Source: Cupriavidus oxalaticus
GTDB lineage: Bacteria; Pseudomonadota; Gammaproteobacteria; Burkholderiales; Burkholderiaceae
Direction: 5' to 3'
Length of the DNA: 64,000 bases
NCBI RefSeq assembly: GCF_016894385.1
Contig: NZ_CP069811.1
Location: 224,501 to 288,500, forward strand
Shown here piece by piece: positions 50,900 to 60,179 of this stretch (position 1 is its first letter; the number at the start of each line of letters is the position of its first letter). A model generated the notes under the pieces. It was not told the DNA's origin, searched no databases, and was given only the letters and a program-made list of their open reading frames with translations. The translations under genes and the position numbers were made by a program.

Positions 50900-51208
50900 C
50901 TATTGAGAGTCGGCCTGGCCGAGCTCGCGCAAGCTGGCGAGCAGGCCATCGGCAATCTTGCCCGGGTCGATCTTGATCCGGCCTTCGGCAATGGCCTGGC
51001 GGATTTCTTCGACCTTGGCGGTATCGATATCGTTGTCGGCTTCCTGCGTCAGGCGGCTGCTGATCTCGCGCACCTGCGCGGCCAGCGGGCTGACGCTCAG
51101 CCCGGAGGACGGCGTGGCGGCGCTGGCCGGCGCGGCCTGGGGCCGGGCGGCGGCGTCGCCTGCGGGCGCGTCGGCGGGCCGGGACGAGGTGGAATGGTTG
51201 ATCTTCAC
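50900..51208 (-). CDS. flgM: Anti-sigma-28 factor FlgM
   Basis: 102 residues. Starts MKINHST and has an Ala/Pro-rich disordered N-terminal half. The C-terminal sigma-binding half LSVSPLAAQVREISSRLTQEADNDIDTAKVEEIRQAIAEGRIKIDPGKIADGLLASLREL is diagnostic. It holds FliA inactive until secreted through the completed hook-basal body. The 172-bp gap to flgA contains a GCGGCAT-TTTCGC-ATGCCGC hairpin (51312-51331) but no sigma-28 promoter that I can see. Confidence 0.94.
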   Translation of the reverse strand: MKINHSTSSRPADAPAGDAAARPQAAPASAATPSSGLSVSPLAAQVREISSRLTQEADNDIDTAKVEEIRQAIAEGRIKIDPGKIADGLLASLRELGQADSQ

Positions 51209-51380
51209 GGGCGTTCCTTGCTGGTTTCCTATGGCATTACGGCCGCGGCGGGGAAATCTTTAGGGAACGTGCCCCAGGGGTGCGCCCCATATCGCCCGCA
51301 CGGCAGGACCGGCGGCATTTTCGCATGCCGCGGTGCCATCTGAATCCGGCTGTCAGCCACGATGCATGGACTAAAAGTGC

Positions 51381-52175
51381 TTATTGCAGCACGACCGTAT
51401 CGCCGCTGCGCACCAGGCCGTTGACCACCTGGCCGTTGCGCAGGCGAACCTGCACGGTGTTGCCAGTGGCGGCGTCGGCCAGCACCTTGCCCTCGCTGGA
51501 GATCTGGAACGCTTCACCCTCGACCGACACGGTGACGGTCTGCCCCTGGCGCACGGCGATGGCCTTGCGCAGCAGGTCGCTGCGCATGGGCGAGCCGGCG
51601 GCGATGCGGTTGGCGGCGACGGCGCCGGCGAGCTGGGCCGGGTCGGTGATGACCGCGCGCGGCAGCGTGGCCAGGTCGCCCTGGCGCACTTCGATGTCGG
51701 CCTGGCTGACCGGTTCGCCCGGACCCAGGGCGCGCGACGCAACATAGTAGTCGGTCAGCACCGACACGCGCGCCTGCATATAGCGCACCCACGGCCGCTC
51801 GCCGCCGCAGCGCACGCCGACCGAGACCCGGCCCCACGGCGATGCGCCGGCGGGCAGGAACGGGTCGGGCGACAGGCACTCCGGCGCGCGGCCACCCGAC
51901 GGCGGCGCCACCTGCACGCTGACCTTGCCCGGCAGGCCGGCGGTCTGCTGCAGCAGGAAGCGCTCCACGGCAACGCGTGCGGGATCTTCGGTAAAGGGGC
52001 TCGCGGTGGCGGCGTGCTGGCCGGCCGGTGCATGCATGGCGACCGGCGTGACCTGCGCCGGCGCGGCGCCGGTGGCTCCGGCAAGGCACAGCAGGCACGC
52101 CGCCAGCAGGGCCTGCGCCTTGCGCGGGCCGTTGCGGCGGGAATAGCGGCGGAGGGTGCGGCGATTGGGGTTCAT
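51381..52175 (-). CDS. flgA: Flagellar P-ring assembly chaperone FlgA
   Basis: 264 residues. Basic N-terminus, then signal peptide (AQALLAACLLCLAGATGAAPA). N-terminal region with RVAVERFLLQQTAGLPGKVSVQVAPP, then a SAF domain (VASRALGPGEPVSQADIEVRQGDLATLP, NRIAAGSPMRSDLLRKAIAVRQGQTVTVSVEGEAFQISSEGKVLADAATGNTVQVRLRNGQVVNGLV), the FlgA hallmark. It assists FlgI polymerisation in the periplasm. Divergent from flgB across a 230-bp control region. Confidence 0.94.
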   Translation of the reverse strand: MNPNRRTLRRYSRRNGPRKAQALLAACLLCLAGATGAAPAQVTPVAMHAPAGQHAATASPFTEDPARVAVERFLLQQTAGLPGKVSVQVAPPSGGRAPECLSPDPFLPAGASPWGRVSVGVRCGGERPWVRYMQARVSVLTDYYVASRALGPGEPVSQADIEVRQGDLATLPRAVITDPAQLAGAVAANRIAAGSPMRSDLLRKAIAVRQGQTVTVSVEGEAFQISSEGKVLADAATGNTVQVRLRNGQVVNGLVRSGDTVVLQ

Positions 52176-52405
52176 CAGTACTTCCCGGCAAGGACGGCTG
52201 GGCCTGCGCTGGCATGCCCGGCGCGCTGCCTCGTGACCGGCGGCGCGCCCCGTCTACATCAGTCATCGGGTTCCGATTGTAGGCAGCGCCTCGCGCGAGG
52301 GCGTGCCGAAATGCAAGGATTTCCTGTCCTTATTCATCCGATTGGCGCGACGGGCCCCCGCCTAAGATGGCACCCCTGAAGAAGGTCGTCCAGGGAGATG
52401 CCAGC
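52176..52405. promoter_or_regulatory. Divergent flgA/flgB control region
   Basis: 230 bp between divergently transcribed flgA and flgB, where FlhD4C2 would be expected to act. AAGGATTTCCTGTCCTT at 52315-52331 is an inverted repeat (AAGGA-N7-TCCTT). No sigma-28 or sigma-54 promoter was found, consistent with sigma-70 plus FlhDC. The exact boxes are not assignable by eye. Confidence 0.45.
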
Positions 52406-52813
52406 ATGATCGACAGACTCGACGCGTCGCTACGCTTCCAGCAGGAAGCGCTGAGCCTGCGCAACCAGCGGCAATCGGTGATTGCCTCCAACATCGCGCA
52501 CGCCGACACCCCCGGCTACAAGGCCCGCGACTTCGATTTCGCCAGCACGCTGGCGCGGTCCGTGGAACGCGGCCATCGCAACGAAGGCATGTCGCTGTCG
52601 ACCACCCAGGTGCGCCACCTGCCCGCGCAGGCGCCCACCCGCGAGGCGTTCGACCTGGCCTACCGCGTCCCGCTGCAGTCCAGCGCCGACGGCAACACCG
52701 TGGAAATGGATGCCGAGCGCGTGGCCTTCGCCGACAACGCGGTGCATTTCGAGTCGGGCCTGACGGTGATGAACTCGAAGATCAAGACCATGCTGGCGGC
52801 GATCCAGCAGTAA
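52406..52813 (+). CDS. flgB: Flagellar rod protein FlgB
   Basis: 135 residues from the ATG at 52406 (GGGAG upstream); an extension to 52367 is rejected. Proximal rod protein: [44 protein letters not shown] (the conserved rod N-terminus with ANxxTPGY-like motif), and the C-terminal helix ([22 protein letters not shown]). First gene of the long flgB-J operon. Confidence 0.95.
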   Translation: MIDRLDASLRFQQEALSLRNQRQSVIASNIAHADTPGYKARDFDFASTLARSVERGHRNEGMSLSTTQVRHLPAQAPTREAFDLAYRVPLQSSADGNTVEMDAERVAFADNAVHFESGLTVMNSKIKTMLAAIQQ

Positions 52814-52847
52814 GCGAGCAACAGATCCAGCAGCAAGGAGAGAGCGC

Positions 52848-53255
52848 ATGCCGGCAATGAACATCTTCGACGTCGCGGGCTCGGCCATGGCCGCGCAGTC
52901 GCAACGCATGAACGTGACCGCGTCCAACCTGGCCAACGCCGACAGCGTGGTCAGCCCCGACGGGCAGGCCTACCGTGCCAAGCAGGTCGTCTTCGGCATG
53001 GCGCCCACGCCCGGCCAGAGCGACGTCGGCGGCGTGCAGGTGGCCGGCATCAGCGAAGATCCGTCGCCGCCGCGCATGGTCCACAACCCCACGCATCCGA
53101 TGGCGAACGCGCAGGGCTACGTGGTCATGCCCAACGTGAACCCGGTGGAAGAGATGGTCAACATGATCTCGGCGTCGCGCTCGTACCAGGCCAATGTCGA
53201 GGTGCTCAACTCCGCCAAGAACATGATGCTCAAGACGCTGACGATCGGCCAGTAA
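52848..53255 (+). CDS. flgC: Flagellar rod protein FlgC
   Basis: 135 residues from the ATG at 52848 (AAGGAGAG upstream). [98 protein letters not shown], the classical FlgC signature. Proximal rod component exported by the flagellar type III system. Confidence 0.96.
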   Translation: MPAMNIFDVAGSAMAAQSQRMNVTASNLANADSVVSPDGQAYRAKQVVFGMAPTPGQSDVGGVQVAGISEDPSPPRMVHNPTHPMANAQGYVVMPNVNPVEEMVNMISASRSYQANVEVLNSAKNMMLKTLTIGQ

Positions 53256-53312
53256 GGCCGGCCTGCGAGCACCGTCACCGATCGCAAACTGAACGCAACG
53301 CCGTAAGCCGAC

Positions 53313-53978
53313 ATGACAACCACCTCCTCGGTCAACAGCAACACCCAGGGCATCAACGATGCCCTCAAGAGCGGCAGCGCCAGCGCTTCCGAGCTCCAGA
53401 GCAACTTCCTGACGATGCTCGTCACGCAGATGAACAACCAGGATCCGCTCAACCCGATGGACAACTCGCAGCTGACTTCGCAGCTGGCGCAGATCAGCAC
53501 GGTCAGCAGCATGCAGACCATGAACGCAACGCTGTCGCAGCTGCTGGCGCAGGTCAGCGCCAGCCGCGCGATGGATTCGGCCGCGCTGATCGGCCACACC
53601 GTGATGGTGCCGGGCACGCTGGTGTCGGTGACGGACGGCGTGGCGGGCAAGATCGGCGTGGACCTGCCGTCGACCGCCGACGCGGTGACCGTCGACGTGC
53701 TCGACAAGGACGGCAACGTGGTCCGCACCATTGACATGAAGGGCCAGACCGCGGGCGTGCACGACATCACCTGGGACGGCAAGAACGATGCCGGCAACCT
53801 GGTGCCGAACGGCGACTACACGTTCAAGGTCACTGCTACCGCCAACGGTACCTCGGTGCAGCCGGTGGCACTGACCTACGGCAAGGTCCAGAGCATCAGC
53901 GGCGACTCGACCGGGGTACTGGTCAACCTGGGCAACGGCCAGACCGCCAACGTCGACGACGTGCGGCGCATCCTCTAA
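53313..53978 (+). CDS. flgD: Flagellar hook capping protein FlgD
   Basis: 221 residues. N-terminal FlgD motif (QSNFLTMLVTQMNNQDPLNPMDNSQLTSQLAQISTVSSMQTMNATL) needed to cap the growing hook. A FlgD Tudor-like/Ig-like part follows (GHTVMVPG, DKDGNVVRTIDMKGQTAGVHDITWDGKNDAGNLVPNGDYTFKVTATANG) and the protein ends with VDDVRRIL. It precedes flgE in the operon. Confidence 0.95.
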   Translation: MTTTSSVNSNTQGINDALKSGSASASELQSNFLTMLVTQMNNQDPLNPMDNSQLTSQLAQISTVSSMQTMNATLSQLLAQVSASRAMDSAALIGHTVMVPGTLVSVTDGVAGKIGVDLPSTADAVTVDVLDKDGNVVRTIDMKGQTAGVHDITWDGKNDAGNLVPNGDYTFKVTATANGTSVQPVALTYGKVQSISGDSTGVLVNLGNGQTANVDDVRRIL

Positions 53979-54046
53979 TCGCAGGCGCCCGCCGCGCGCC
54001 ATATGCCAGCGGGCTTCAACGACAGCTAAAGCAAAGGAAGATAACC

Positions 54047-55309
54047 ATGGGTTTCGGTCAAGGGGTAAGCGGCCTGAATGCCGCCGCGTCCAATCTCGAT
54101 GTGATTGGCAACAACATCGCCAACGCCAATACCGTTGGCTACAAGCAGTCCGCGGCGCAGTTCGCCGACATCTACGCCGGTACCAAGATCGGCCTGGGCG
54201 TGCGCGTGAACTCGGTGGTGCAGTCGTTCAACCAGGGCAATATCGAGGCCTCGGGGCGTGCGCTTGACGTGGCCATCACCAACGGCAACGGCTTCTTCCG
54301 GATGACCAGCCCGGATGGCGCGGTCTACTACTCTCGCAACGGCCAGTTCCAGCGCCAGGAAGACGGCCGCCTCACCAACATGCAGGGCTTGCAGGTCACG
54401 GGATATCCACCGGGCGTGGCAGGCGGCGCGGGCGTGCAGCCGCAGCCGCTGACGATTAGCAATGCGCAGATGGAGCCGCAGGCGACCAGCCGCATCACCG
54501 CCAAGTTCCAGCTGGACTCGCGCGCCACGGTGCCCGGCACCGCCTTTGCCAGCTCGGCCGGCAACCCGCCGACCAGCGACATGTTCAACTACAGCACGGC
54601 GATCAATGTCTATGACTCGCTGGGCAACAAGCAGCAGCTGATGGCGTACTTCGCCAAGGTCGAGGACGCGGTCCAGCCGGCGCCTCCCGCGCCCCCGGTG
54701 GCGCCGCCCACGGTGGCCGGCGGCACGGACTGGCAGATGTTCGTGACCGACGTCAACGGCAACATGGTCGGCGGCGCGCCGGTCACGCTGGCGTTCGACA
54801 ACGCCGGCGCCATGCAGTCGCCGGCAGCCGGCGCGATCTCGCTGACGCAGCCCGCGGCCAACGGCGCGCAGGCATTGAACATGGCGCTGGACCTGAGCGG
54901 CACCACCCAGTTCGGCGCCGACAACGACGTCAAGCAGCTGAGCCAGAACGGCTATACCTCGGGCAGCCTGCTGGGCTACACGGTGAACGCCGACGGCACC
55001 ATCACCGGCAGCTACTCCAACGAACAGTCCAAGCCGCTGGGCCAGATCGTGATGGCCGCGTTCGGCAACGTCGAGGGCCTGAAGCCGGAAGGCGACAACG
55101 TGTGGTCGGCCACCGGCGCTTCCGGCGAGGCACTGCTGGGCGCGGCCGGCGGCAGCATGGGCACGCTGCGCTCGAACGCGGTGGAAGCGTCCAACGTCGA
55201 CCTGTCGGGCCAGCTGGTCAACCTGATCGTCGCGCAGCGCAACTACCAGGCCAACGCGCAGACCATCAAGGCGCAGGACACGGTCATGCAGACCCTGGTC
55301 AACCTGTGA
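54047..55309 (+). CDS. flgE: Flagellar hook protein FlgE
   Basis: 420 residues. N-terminus MGFGQGVSGLNAAASNLDVIGNNIANANTVGYKQSAAQFADIYAG, a variable central domain of about 300 residues exposed on the hook (including a Pro/Ala-rich insertion PAPPAPPVAPPTVAGG), and the C-terminal rod/hook helix VEASNVDLSGQLVNLIVAQRNYQANAQTIKAQDTVMQTLVNL. It forms the universal joint. Confidence 0.96.
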   Translation: MGFGQGVSGLNAAASNLDVIGNNIANANTVGYKQSAAQFADIYAGTKIGLGVRVNSVVQSFNQGNIEASGRALDVAITNGNGFFRMTSPDGAVYYSRNGQFQRQEDGRLTNMQGLQVTGYPPGVAGGAGVQPQPLTISNAQMEPQATSRITAKFQLDSRATVPGTAFASSAGNPPTSDMFNYSTAINVYDSLGNKQQLMAYFAKVEDAVQPAPPAPPVAPPTVAGGTDWQMFVTDVNGNMVGGAPVTLAFDNAGAMQSPAAGAISLTQPAANGAQALNMALDLSGTTQFGADNDVKQLSQNGYTSGSLLGYTVNADGTITGSYSNEQSKPLGQIVMAAFGNVEGLKPEGDNVWSATGASGEALLGAAGGSMGTLRSNAVEASNVDLSGQLVNLIVAQRNYQANAQTIKAQDTVMQTLVNL

Positions 55310-55335
55310 TTGCCGAGCTGAACTGAGCCGCCGCC

Positions 55336-56079
55336 ATGGACCGCATGATCTACACCGCCCTGTCGGGCGCCAAGCAGATACTCGACCAGCAAGCGGCGGT
55401 ATCGAACAACCTGGCCAACGTGTCGACGCCGGGCTTCCGCGCGCAGGTCAACCTGTATCGCGCGGTGCCGGTGGTCGGGCCGGAGGCGGGCACGCGTGCC
55501 TTCACGCTGGCGTCCACGCCGGGCGCCGACATGCGCGCCGGGCCGCTCACCTATACCGGCCGCGCGCTCGACGTGGCGCTGCAGGGCAACGGCTGGCTGG
55601 TGGTGCAGGCGCCTGACGGCACCGAGGCCTATACCCGTGCCGGCGCGCTGCAGGTGGCGCAGGACGGCCAGGTGCAGACCCTGTCCGGCCTGCCGGTGAT
55701 GGGGGACGGCGGCCCGCTGGCGGTGCCGCCGGGCTCGCAGGTCACCATCGGCACGGACGGCACCATCACCGCGCGCGGGCCGGGCGAAGCGTCGGCCGGG
55801 CTGGCCCAGGTGGGCCGGCTGCGCGTGGTCAACCCGCCCAACGATGCCATCGCGCGCGGCGACGACGGCCTGTTCCGCCTGCGCCCCGGTGCGCAGCCGC
55901 TGGAGGCCGATCCCACCGTGCGCGTGATCTCGGGCGCGCTCGAAGGCAGCAACGTCAATCCGACCGAAGCCATGGTCGAGATGATCGCCAACGCGCGCCG
56001 CTTCGAGATGCAGATGAAGATGATCCAGGGCGCGGACGGCAACGAGCAGCGCGCCAACCAGCTGCTGTCGACCAACTGA
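55336..56079 (+). CDS. flgF: Flagellar rod protein FlgF
   Basis: 247 residues. [41 protein letters not shown] at the start, an [32 protein letters not shown] middle and [25 protein letters not shown] at the end are typical of the FlgF/FlgG family; order and the N-terminus make it FlgF. Confidence 0.95.
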   Translation: MDRMIYTALSGAKQILDQQAAVSNNLANVSTPGFRAQVNLYRAVPVVGPEAGTRAFTLASTPGADMRAGPLTYTGRALDVALQGNGWLVVQAPDGTEAYTRAGALQVAQDGQVQTLSGLPVMGDGGPLAVPPGSQVTIGTDGTITARGPGEASAGLAQVGRLRVVNPPNDAIARGDDGLFRLRPGAQPLEADPTVRVISGALEGSNVNPTEAMVEMIANARRFEMQMKMIQGADGNEQRANQLLSTN

Positions 56080-56173
56080 CGCGGCGGCAAAACAGGACCG
56101 GAGCGCGGCGCGCCGATTGCGCGCCCCTCGCTCCAGCTACCAGCTACAAGAAAGATTCCCAGCAAGGACCACC

Positions 56174-56959
56174 ATGATCCGCTCTCTCTGGATTGCCAAG
56201 ACCGGCCTCGATGCGCAGCAGACGCAGATGGACGTGATCTCGAACAACCTGGCCAACGTGTCGACCAACGGCTTCAAGCGCGGCCGCGCGGTGTTCGAGG
56301 AACTGATGTACCAGACCATCCGCCAGCCCGGCGCGCTGTCGTCGGACCAGACCACGCTGCCCTCGGGCATGCAGCTGGGCACCGGCGTGCGCCCGGTCGC
56401 GACCGAGCGCATCCACACCCAGGGCAATCCGCAGCAGACCGGCAACAACAAGGACGTGGCCATCATCGGCCAGGGCTTCTTCCAGGTGGCGCTGCCGGAC
56501 GGCACCACCGCCTACACCCGCGACGGCTCGTTCCAGGTGGACCAGAACGGCCAGCTGGTGACCTCCAGCGGCTTCGTGATCCAGCCCGCCATCACCATCC
56601 CGGCCAACACGCTGTCGCTGACGGTCGCGCGCGACGGCACGGTGTCGGTGACGCAGCCGGGCTCGAGCGCCAACGTGCAGGTCGGCCAACTGCAGCTTGC
56701 CACCTTCATGAACCCGGCCGGGCTGGAAAGCATGGGCGAGAACCTCTATGTGCAGACCGATGCGTCGGGCGCGCCGAACACCACCGTGCCGGGCCTGAAC
56801 GGCGCCGGCGTGCTGCAGCAGAACTACGTGGAAGCGTCCAACGTCAACGTGGTGGAAGAGCTGGTCAGCATGATCCAGACCCAGCGCGCGTACGAGATCA
56901 ACAGCAAGGCAGTGCAGACGTCCGACCAGATGCTGCAGCGCCTGGCGCAGATGGGTTGA
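56174..56959 (+). CDS. flgG: Flagellar distal rod protein FlgG
   Basis: 261 residues from the ATG at 56174; upstream extension rejected. [53 protein letters not shown] is diagnostic of FlgG, including the distal-rod-specific segment. The C-terminus is [42 protein letters not shown]. Confidence 0.97.
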   Translation: MIRSLWIAKTGLDAQQTQMDVISNNLANVSTNGFKRGRAVFEELMYQTIRQPGALSSDQTTLPSGMQLGTGVRPVATERIHTQGNPQQTGNNKDVAIIGQGFFQVALPDGTTAYTRDGSFQVDQNGQLVTSSGFVIQPAITIPANTLSLTVARDGTVSVTQPGSSANVQVGQLQLATFMNPAGLESMGENLYVQTDASGAPNTTVPGLNGAGVLQQNYVEASNVNVVEELVSMIQTQRAYEINSKAVQTSDQMLQRLAQMG

Positions 56960-56970
56960 GGGTTGTGGAC

Positions 56971-57669
56971 ATGGCCACCTTGCTGTCCCGCCTGGGCGCG
57001 CGTGCGCTGTACTGCCTGGCCGGCGTGGCAATGCTGGCCGCGAGCGGCTGCGCGCTGGTGCCGCGCGAGCCGCTGGTGCAACTGCCCACCACCGCGCGCG
57101 CCGAGCCGCGCCCGGTCGGTCCGGCCTCCGGATCGATCTACCAGTCATCGTATGCCGGCAACCCGCTGTTCGAGGACCGCCGCCCGCGCAACGTGGGCGA
57201 TATCCTGACCATCGTCATCACCGAAAACGTCAACGCCAGCAAGAACTCAGGCACCAATACCAGCCGTACCGGCAGCACCACGCTGGCATTCGACGCCGTG
57301 CCGCGCGCGCTGGGCGGGCTGTTCGGCACCAGCCAGAATGCCGACATCAACGGCGCCAACACCATGAAGGCCAGCGGCGGCGCGAGCGCGGCCAACACCT
57401 TCAACGGCACCATCACCGTCACCGTGCTCGAGGTGCTGCAGAACGGCAACCTGGTGGTCTCCGGCGAAAAGCAGATGGCCATCAACCAGGGCGCCGAGTT
57501 CATCCGCTTCTCGGGCGTGGTCAATCCGCGCACCGTCACCGGCGACAACGCCGTGCTGTCGACGCAGGTGGCCGACGCGCGCATCGAATACACCGCCAAG
57601 GGCGTGATCGACGAAGCGCAGAACATGGGCTGGCTGCAGCGCTTCTTCCTCAATGTCTTACCGTTCTGA
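56971..57669 (+). CDS. flgH: Flagellar L-ring lipoprotein FlgH
   Basis: 232 residues from the ATG at 56971; a TTG at 56956 and a GTG at 56965 are alternatives because the SD is unclear. Lipoprotein signal [10 protein letters not shown], then [105 protein letters not shown] and [14 protein letters not shown]. Builds the outer-membrane bushing. Confidence 0.95.
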   Translation: MATLLSRLGARALYCLAGVAMLAASGCALVPREPLVQLPTTARAEPRPVGPASGSIYQSSYAGNPLFEDRRPRNVGDILTIVITENVNASKNSGTNTSRTGSTTLAFDAVPRALGGLFGTSQNADINGANTMKASGGASAANTFNGTITVTVLEVLQNGNLVVSGEKQMAINQGAEFIRFSGVVNPRTVTGDNAVLSTQVADARIEYTAKGVIDEAQNMGWLQRFFLNVLPF

Positions 57670-57676
57670 GCGCGCC

Positions 57677-58822
57677 ATGTCCGCTTCCATGCTCGCCTAT
57701 TTCCTGTCACGCCTGCTGCGCGTGAGCGTGATCAGCCTGGCGCTGGGCGTGGCCTTCGGCGCCTTCGCCACCGTCGCCAAGGCCGAGCGCCTGAAGAACC
57801 TGGCCACTTTCCAGGGCGTGCGCGACAACCCGCTGGTCGGCTACGGCCTGGTGGTCGGGCTGGACAACACCGGCGACCAGACCATGCAGACGCCGTTCAC
57901 CACGCAGAGCCTGACCAACATGCTCTCGCAGCTGGGGATCACGCTGCCGGCGGGCAAGAACATGCAGCTCAAGAACGTGGCCGCGGTGATGGTCACGGCC
58001 ACGCTGCCCGCGTTTGCGCAGCCCGGCAGCCAGCTCGACGTGGTGGTGTCGTCGATGGGCAACGCCAAGAGCCTGCGCGGCGGCACGCTGCTGATGACGC
58101 CGCTCAAGGGCGCCGACGGGCAGGTCTACGCCATCGCACAGGGGAACATGCTGGTGGGCGGCGCGGGCGCGTCGGCCAACGGCAGCAAGGTGCAGATCAA
58201 CCAGCTCGCGGTGGGCCGCATTGCCAACGGCGCCATCGTCGAGCGCGCGGTCGCGCCGTTCCAGCCGGACGGCGGCGTGCTCAACCTGGAGCTGAAGGAA
58301 ACCGATTTCGGCACCGCCGAGCGCGTGGTCGAAGCCATCAACCGCTCGATGGGCGGGGGCGTCGCCGCGGCGCTGGACGGCCGCACGGTGCAGGTGCGCG
58401 CTCCTGCCGCGCCGAACGCGCGCGTGGGCTTCCTGGCCCGCATCGAGAATATCGACGTGACCCCGGCCAAGGCCGCGGCCAAGGTGATCCTGAACGCGCG
58501 CACCGGCTCGATCGTGATGAACCAGGCGGTGACGGTGGAAGACTGCGCGGTCGCGCATGGCAGCCTGTCGGTGGTGATCAATACGCAGCCGGTGATCAGC
58601 CAGCCCGCGCCGTTCAGCGAGGGGCGGACCGTGGTCGCGCCGGTATCGCAGATCGACATGAGGCAGCAGGGCGGCTCGCTGCAGGTGGTCAAGGCGGGCG
58701 CCTCGCTGGCCGCCGTGGTCAAGGGGCTGAACGCGCTGGGCGCGACTCCGGCCGACCTGCAGACCATCCTGGAAGCCATGCGCGCCGCCGGTGCGCTGCG
58801 TGCGGAACTGGAAGTGATCTGA
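57677..58822 (+). CDS. flgI: Flagellar P-ring protein FlgI
   Basis: 381 residues from the ATG at 57677. Signal peptide ([22 protein letters not shown]), then [117 protein letters not shown], all canonical FlgI. Forms the periplasmic P ring with FlgA's help. Confidence 0.97.
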   Translation: MSASMLAYFLSRLLRVSVISLALGVAFGAFATVAKAERLKNLATFQGVRDNPLVGYGLVVGLDNTGDQTMQTPFTTQSLTNMLSQLGITLPAGKNMQLKNVAAVMVTATLPAFAQPGSQLDVVVSSMGNAKSLRGGTLLMTPLKGADGQVYAIAQGNMLVGGAGASANGSKVQINQLAVGRIANGAIVERAVAPFQPDGGVLNLELKETDFGTAERVVEAINRSMGGGVAAALDGRTVQVRAPAAPNARVGFLARIENIDVTPAKAAAKVILNARTGSIVMNQAVTVEDCAVAHGSLSVVINTQPVISQPAPFSEGRTVVAPVSQIDMRQQGGSLQVVKAGASLAAVVKGLNALGATPADLQTILEAMRAAGALRAELEVI

Positions 58823-58824
58823 CC

Positions 58825-59862
58825 ATGAGCGCGTCCATGCCACCGCACGCCGCGGACCTGACGCAGCGCTTCGCGCTCGACACGCAGGGCTTCGAGGCGC
58901 TCAAGCACAGCGCGCGCAACGGTGCCGACACGGCGACCTTGCAGGCGGCCGCCAGGCAGTTCGAGGCGGTGTTCACGCAGATGGTGCTCAAGAGCATGCG
59001 CAATGCCACGCCGCAGGACGGGCTCTTCGACAACGAGCAGAGCAAGCTCTACATGTCGATGATGGACCAGCAGCTCGCGCAGCAGATGTCGTCGCGCGGC
59101 ATCGGGCTGGCCGAGGTGATGGTGCGCCAGCTGGCGCGTGCCGCGGGCACGCCGATGCCGGCGGGCATGAATGCGATGACGCCGGCCGAATCCGGCCGTG
59201 CCGCCGATGCCGAGATGGCACGATTGCTCGACAGCCGCGGCGCCGTTTCCGCCGACGGCAGTGAAGCGGCGGACCTGCCTGCTGTCGGCACGGTGGTGCC
59301 GGGACAGAACTGGAATCCCACCGCGGGCTTGCGCCAGTACCAATCGCAGTTCCATGGCGACCGAGGCCAGGGCGGCGAGGCGCTCGGTCCGCTGCCTGCC
59401 GATGCGCCGGCTCACGTCAGCGCTTTCGTCGCGCGCATGGCGGCGCCGGCCGAAGCCGCGTCCCGTGCATCGGGCGTGCCGGCACGGCTGATCGTCGGCC
59501 AGGCGGCGCTTGAATCCGGCTGGGGCCAGCGCGAGATCCTGCATGCCGATGGCTCGACCACGTTCAACGTGTTCGGCATCAAGGCCGGATCGAGCTGGAA
59601 GGGCCGCGTGGCGGAGATTACCACCACCGAGTACGTCGACGGCCAGCCGCAGAAGGTGAAGGCCAAGTTCCGTGCGTATGGATCGTATGACGAAGCCTGC
59701 GCGGACTATGCGCGGCTGCTGACCAACAACCCGCGCTATGCGGGCGTGGTGAGCGCGGGGTCGGCGGAGGAGGCGGCGCATGGGTTGCAGCGGGCGGGGT
59801 ATGCGACGGATCCTGCGTATGGGCACAAGCTGGTGAAGATCATGAAGAAGGTGGCGGTTTAA
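58825..59862 (+). CDS. flgJ: Flagellar rod-assembly peptidoglycan hydrolase FlgJ
   Basis: 345 residues starting two bases after flgI. N-terminal rod-binding domain (AARQFEAVFTQMVLKSMRNATPQDGLFDNEQSKLYMSMMDQQLAQQMSSRGIGLAEVMVRQL), a linker, then a C-terminal glucosaminidase domain with the catalytic glutamate (about residue 230, in VGQAALESGWGQ), NVFGIKAGSSWKG, and FRAYGSYDEACADYARLL. It opens peptidoglycan for the growing rod. End of the flgB-J operon; a dispersed repeat follows. Confidence 0.95.
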   Translation: MSASMPPHAADLTQRFALDTQGFEALKHSARNGADTATLQAAARQFEAVFTQMVLKSMRNATPQDGLFDNEQSKLYMSMMDQQLAQQMSSRGIGLAEVMVRQLARAAGTPMPAGMNAMTPAESGRAADAEMARLLDSRGAVSADGSEAADLPAVGTVVPGQNWNPTAGLRQYQSQFHGDRGQGGEALGPLPADAPAHVSAFVARMAAPAEAASRASGVPARLIVGQAALESGWGQREILHADGSTTFNVFGIKAGSSWKGRVAEITTTEYVDGQPQKVKAKFRAYGSYDEACADYARLLTNNPRYAGVVSAGSAEEAAHGLQRAGYATDPAYGHKLVKIMKKVAV

Positions 59863-59894
59863 CGCGCAGGCTGTAGCTGACACCGCCGGAACCA

Positions 59895-60029
59895 GGCTCC
59901 CCTCTCCCGCGAAGTGGGAGAGGGGTGGGGGTGAGGGCCGGAGCTGCCACGAAGTGAAGCGCTTCAGTACTGCCAGCGCCTGCCCTCACCCCCGGCCCCT
60001 CTCCCGCGCGCGGGAGAGGGGAGCAAACC
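59895..60029. repeat. Dispersed imperfect-palindrome repeat, family 2, copy 2
   Basis: Related to 23538-23670: CTCCCCTCTCCCGC at one end and CGGGAGAGGGGAGCAAACC at the other, with a shared centre (GAAGTGAAGCG, TACTGCCAGCGCC, CCCTCACCCCCGGCCCCTC). It lies between flgJ and the flgK promoter and may act as a transcription barrier between the two operons. Confidence 0.75.
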
Positions 60030-60087
60030 GTCGCAGGCGGGCTGTATGTGGTTACCACTGTCGTGCGCCATCCCCCGCACTCCAGCC

Positions 60088-60115
60088 TAAAGTCCTACCT
60101 CAAACCGGCCGATAA
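60088..60115 (+). promoter_or_regulatory. Sigma-28 (FliA) promoter upstream of flgK
   Basis: TAAAGTCC (60088-60095) and a perfect GCCGATAA (60108-60115), separated by 12 bp instead of the consensus 11. It is 64 bp before the flgK start and fits late-class expression of flgKL. Confidence 0.7.
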
Positions 60116-60179
60116 CTCCCACATCCACCACCGCCGCCCCAAGCCGCGGGCAGTCCAACGAATCCGGGATCAGAGCACG

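Noticed and set aside
60048..60179. N-terminal extension of flgK
   Set aside because: It runs through the sigma-28 promoter and does not look like FlgK; the ATG at 60180 gives the conserved start.
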